From: Alphaproteobacteria bacterium
GTDB lineage: Bacteria; Pseudomonadota; Alphaproteobacteria; DSM-16000; Inquilinaceae
Assembly (NCBI GenBank): GCA_028284045.1
Contig: JANQSN010000040.1
Span: forward strand, 62,001-126,000
Direction of reading: 5' to 3'
DNA length: 64,000 nt
Positions 61,978 to 64,000 of the stretch are shown one piece after another. Position numbers and translations under genes: made by a program. The notes under the pieces were generated by a model. That model worked only from the letters and a program-made list of their open reading frames with translations. It had not been told where the DNA came from and ran no database searches. The stretch's first letter is position 1, and every line of letters begins with the position of its first letter.

Positions 61978-63120
61978 GTGGCGGCAGACTTCGCGCATAT
62001 CGAATACGACCAGCGAGACGACGGGGAACGCCCGCGGGGCGAGGCCGGGTCGACCTCCGCCCGGCTGTTCGTCGTGGTGGCGCTGGCCGCCGTTCTGGGC
62101 GGCTTCGCGACGATCGTCTGGTACGCCTATGACCGCTACGCGCTGACCTTGGGGGACGAGCCGCCGGTGCTGACGGCGGACACGTCGCCGGTGCGGGTGG
62201 CACCTGCCGATCCCGGCGGGCTGCAGGTGGCCCATCAGGACCGGTTGGTGCTGCTGGGACAGCCGCCCGACACCGCCGCCGACGACACCGCCCTGCGCCC
62301 GGGGCCGGAGGCGCCGATCCCGCGGCCCGCGCCGGCGGAACGGGGCGGCCCCGCAGCGACCCCGCTGAACAGCGCGGCCCTACCGGTGTTCGCCAGCGAC
62401 CCGACCGCAGCCCCGCGGCGGGACGGGCAGATCGCCGTGCCCGTGGCGGCCCCTGACAACCCACCCGGCATCTTCACCGCCGCACTGCCGGCGCGCCCGG
62501 TCGAAGCGCTGATCGCGCGGCGGGCGGCGGCGGCCCCGGCGCTGAGCCTGGACACCTTCGGGGTCGGCGCCGAACGCCGGCGCCACCGCATGGTGCCGAT
62601 CATCGAGTTCGGGGATACCATGCCGCTGCCGGCGCCGCTGGCCGAGGCGGGCGTGGTGGTAGAGCCGGCCGCCGGGCCTCTCGACGCCGCCGGCGGTCCA
62701 GCGGACGAGATTGCGGTGGCTGGACCGTCGCCGTCGCGGGTCGCCCAGATCATGGCGCTTGCCGGTACGCTGCACGACGACCCGCAAGCACTGTCGCGTG
62801 CGCTGGCGTCGGCGCGCGGCGGGTCGGAGGCCGAACGCGCCGCGCCGGCCGGGGCGGACGGCGACTTTCGGCGTGAAGACGGCACCTATCGGGTGCAGTT
62901 GGCGGCGGTCGACAGGGCGGACGTCACCGGCGAGGAATGGCGGCGCCTGAACCGGCTGCACGGCGACCTGCTGGGTAGCCTCGACCTGCATGTGGAGTCG
63001 GTCGAGGTGAACGGCCGGACCTATCACCGCATCCAGGCCGGCCCGGTCGATCCGCCGGCCGCCCGGTCGCTGTGCGACGCCCTGCGCGGGCGCGGCGCGG
63101 AGTGCCTGGTGCGCCCGTGA
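61978..63120 (+). CDS. SPOR-domain membrane protein
   Basis: 380 residues from GTG 61978 (GAGAGG 8-9 bases upstream; GTG 61969 is too close to it). One membrane helix about 30-52 ('LFVVVALAAVLGGFATIVWY'), a long Pro/Ala-rich periplasmic linker, and a C-terminal SPOR domain about 300-380 ('GTYRVQLAAVDRADVTGEEWRRL', cited in part; 'YHRIQAGPVDPPAARSLC'). It probably binds denuded glycan at the septum. It precedes nagZ by 19 bp, as in other alphaproteobacteria. Confidence 0.9.
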   Translation: MAADFAHIEYDQRDDGERPRGEAGSTSARLFVVVALAAVLGGFATIVWYAYDRYALTLGDEPPVLTADTSPVRVAPADPGGLQVAHQDRLVLLGQPPDTAADDTALRPGPEAPIPRPAPAERGGPAATPLNSAALPVFASDPTAAPRRDGQIAVPVAAPDNPPGIFTAALPARPVEALIARRAAAAPALSLDTFGVGAERRRHRMVPIIEFGDTMPLPAPLAEAGVVVEPAAGPLDAAGGPADEIAVAGPSPSRVAQIMALAGTLHDDPQALSRALASARGGSEAERAAPAGADGDFRREDGTYRVQLAAVDRADVTGEEWRRLNRLHGDLLGSLDLHVESVEVNGRTYHRIQAGPVDPPAARSLCDALRGRGAECLVRP

Positions 63121-63139
63121 CGGCCGGCCGGCGCCTGCG

Positions 63140-64000
63140 GTGATCGATCCCGCGCGCCCGCCACCGGCGGCGCTGGTCCTGGGCGTCGCCGGGGCGCATC
63201 TGTCGCCGGCCGAGGCGCGATTCTTCGCCGAAACTGATCCCCTGGGCTTCATCCTGTTCCGCCGGAACTGCCGCGATCCCGACCAGGTGCGCGCACTGGT
63301 CGGCGCGTTGCGCGCCGCGGTCGGCCGGGCGGCGGCCCCGGTGATGATCGACCAGGAAGGCGGGCGGGTCGCCCGGCTTCGCCCGCCGCACTGGCCGTCC
63401 CTGCCGGCGCCCGGCGCCGTGGTCGATGACGCCGCCGACGATGCCGCGGCGGAGGCCGCCGCCGCCGCTCATGGGCGGGCGCTGGCGGATCTCCTGACGC
63501 CGCTCGGCATCGATGTCGATGCGGTGCCGGTGCTCGATTTGCGGCTCCCCGGCGCGAGCGACGTCGTCGGCGACCGGGCGCTGGGGGGCGATGCGGCGAC
63601 GGTCGCCCGGCGCGGCCGGGCCTTGGGGTGCGGGCTGGGGGAGGGCGGTGTGCGGCCGGTCATCAAGCACCTGCCGGGACATGGCCGCGCCGTGGTCGAC
63701 AGCCATGTTGCCCTGCCGGTGGTCGACGCCGGTGCCGACCTGCTCGCCGAAACCGATGCCGCGGCCTTCGCCGGCGCGCTCCAGGGGCATTGGCCGGTGG
63801 CGCCTTGGGGCATGACCGCCCATGTGGTCTACACCGCCTGGGACGGCGCGCGCCCGGCGACGCTGTCGGCCCGCGTGATCGGCGAGGTGATCCGCGGACA
63901 GATCGGCTTCGACGGGCTGTTGCTCAGTGATGATCTGTGCATGGGCGCGCTGCGCCAGCCGATGGGCGAGCGCGTCGCCGGCGCGCTCGCCGCCGGCTGC
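63140..64000 (+). CDS. nagZ: Beta-N-acetylhexosaminidase NagZ, N-terminal part
   Basis: 287 codons, open at the right edge. GH3 features: 'ALVLGVAGAHLSPAE' at the start, 'GFILFRRNC' near 35, 'VMIDQEGGRVARLRPP' near 68, 'IKHLPGHGRAVVDSH' near 175 with the catalytic-loop His, and 'LLLSDDLCMGAL' near 268, which has the nucleophile Asp. NagZ removes GlcNAc from anhydromuropeptides in wall recycling. GTG start 63140. The C-terminal end is outside the window. Confidence 0.94.
   Translation, partial: MIDPARPPPAALVLGVAGAHLSPAEARFFAETDPLGFILFRRNCRDPDQVRALVGALRAAVGRAAAPVMIDQEGGRVARLRPPHWPSLPAPGAVVDDAADDAAAEAAAAAHGRALADLLTPLGIDVDAVPVLDLRLPGASDVVGDRALGGDAATVARRGRALGCGLGEGGVRPVIKHLPGHGRAVVDSHVALPVVDAGADLLAETDAAAFAGALQGHWPVAPWGMTAHVVYTAWDGARPATLSARVIGEVIRGQIGFDGLLLSDDLCMGALRQPMGERVAGALAAGC

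Overview
The window is a dense, very GC-rich (about 70% by eye) bacterial chromosome segment. A SciP/DUF1153 homologue, the dgt/SPOR/nagZ and erpA/xth neighbourhoods, and two XRE regulators of alphaproteobacterial type point to an alphaproteobacterium, most likely near Rhodospirillales. That placement is inference; no rRNA is present. I saw no tRNA or rRNA gene, insertion sequence, phage gene or CRISPR array. Third-position GC is high in every gene, so there is no obvious recent island.

Layout. (1) 1-4643: a dipeptide/oligopeptide-type ABC importer (binding-protein tail, two permeases, one fused double ATPase), closed by a large hairpin. (2) 4863-5336: a XRE regulator. (3) 5503-12696: a phosphonate locus, with phnF facing phnGHIJKL followed by a PhnZ-like HD oxygenase and a CysQ-type phosphatase; phnM is not in the window. 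(4) 12776-16276: UDP-glucose dehydrogenase, phosphomannomutase/phosphoglucomutase and a nicotinamidase-like hydrolase. (5) 16598-18319: a chemoreceptor. (6) 18347-27741: a GntR regulator and a 2-hydroxyacid dehydrogenase, divergent from an amino-acid-type ABC importer followed by an M20 deacylase, an enolase-superfamily enzyme, an ectoine-hydrolase-like M24 protein and a CTP-synthase-type glutaminase. This looks like a catabolic unit for an unidentified N-acylated or cyclic amino-acid derivative. (7) 27753-32374: DD-carboxypeptidase with SPOR domain, a lipoprotein, glutathione-dependent formaldehyde dehydrogenase and a MarR regulator.

(8) 32553-44053: a thiamine-salvage locus. A TPP riboswitch precedes a minus-strand run: TRAP binding protein, thiM, thiE, thiD, tenA, an UMF1-type transporter, an acid-ceramidase-like Ntn amidase and an AMP-ligase/ACP/acyltransferase fusion. 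The two TRAP membrane subunits are divergent. This is the most promising candidate for an undescribed system: a TPP-controlled TRAP importer of a thiamine precursor, possibly with a non-canonical amidase feeding TenA. (9) 44340-50720: a GltD-like iron-sulfur flavoprotein, pyruvate:ferredoxin oxidoreductase and a DHOD-like protein. (10) 50744-56566: envelope genes, including an L,D-transpeptidase, a PilZ-like protein and an OmpR-type regulator with a degenerate receiver translationally coupled to a secreted trypsin with four Cys-rich repeats. (11) 56767-64000: dusA, sciP, a XRE protein with a histone-H1-like tail divergent from a small gene with a palindromic operator, xth, erpA, dgt, a SPOR protein and the start of nagZ.
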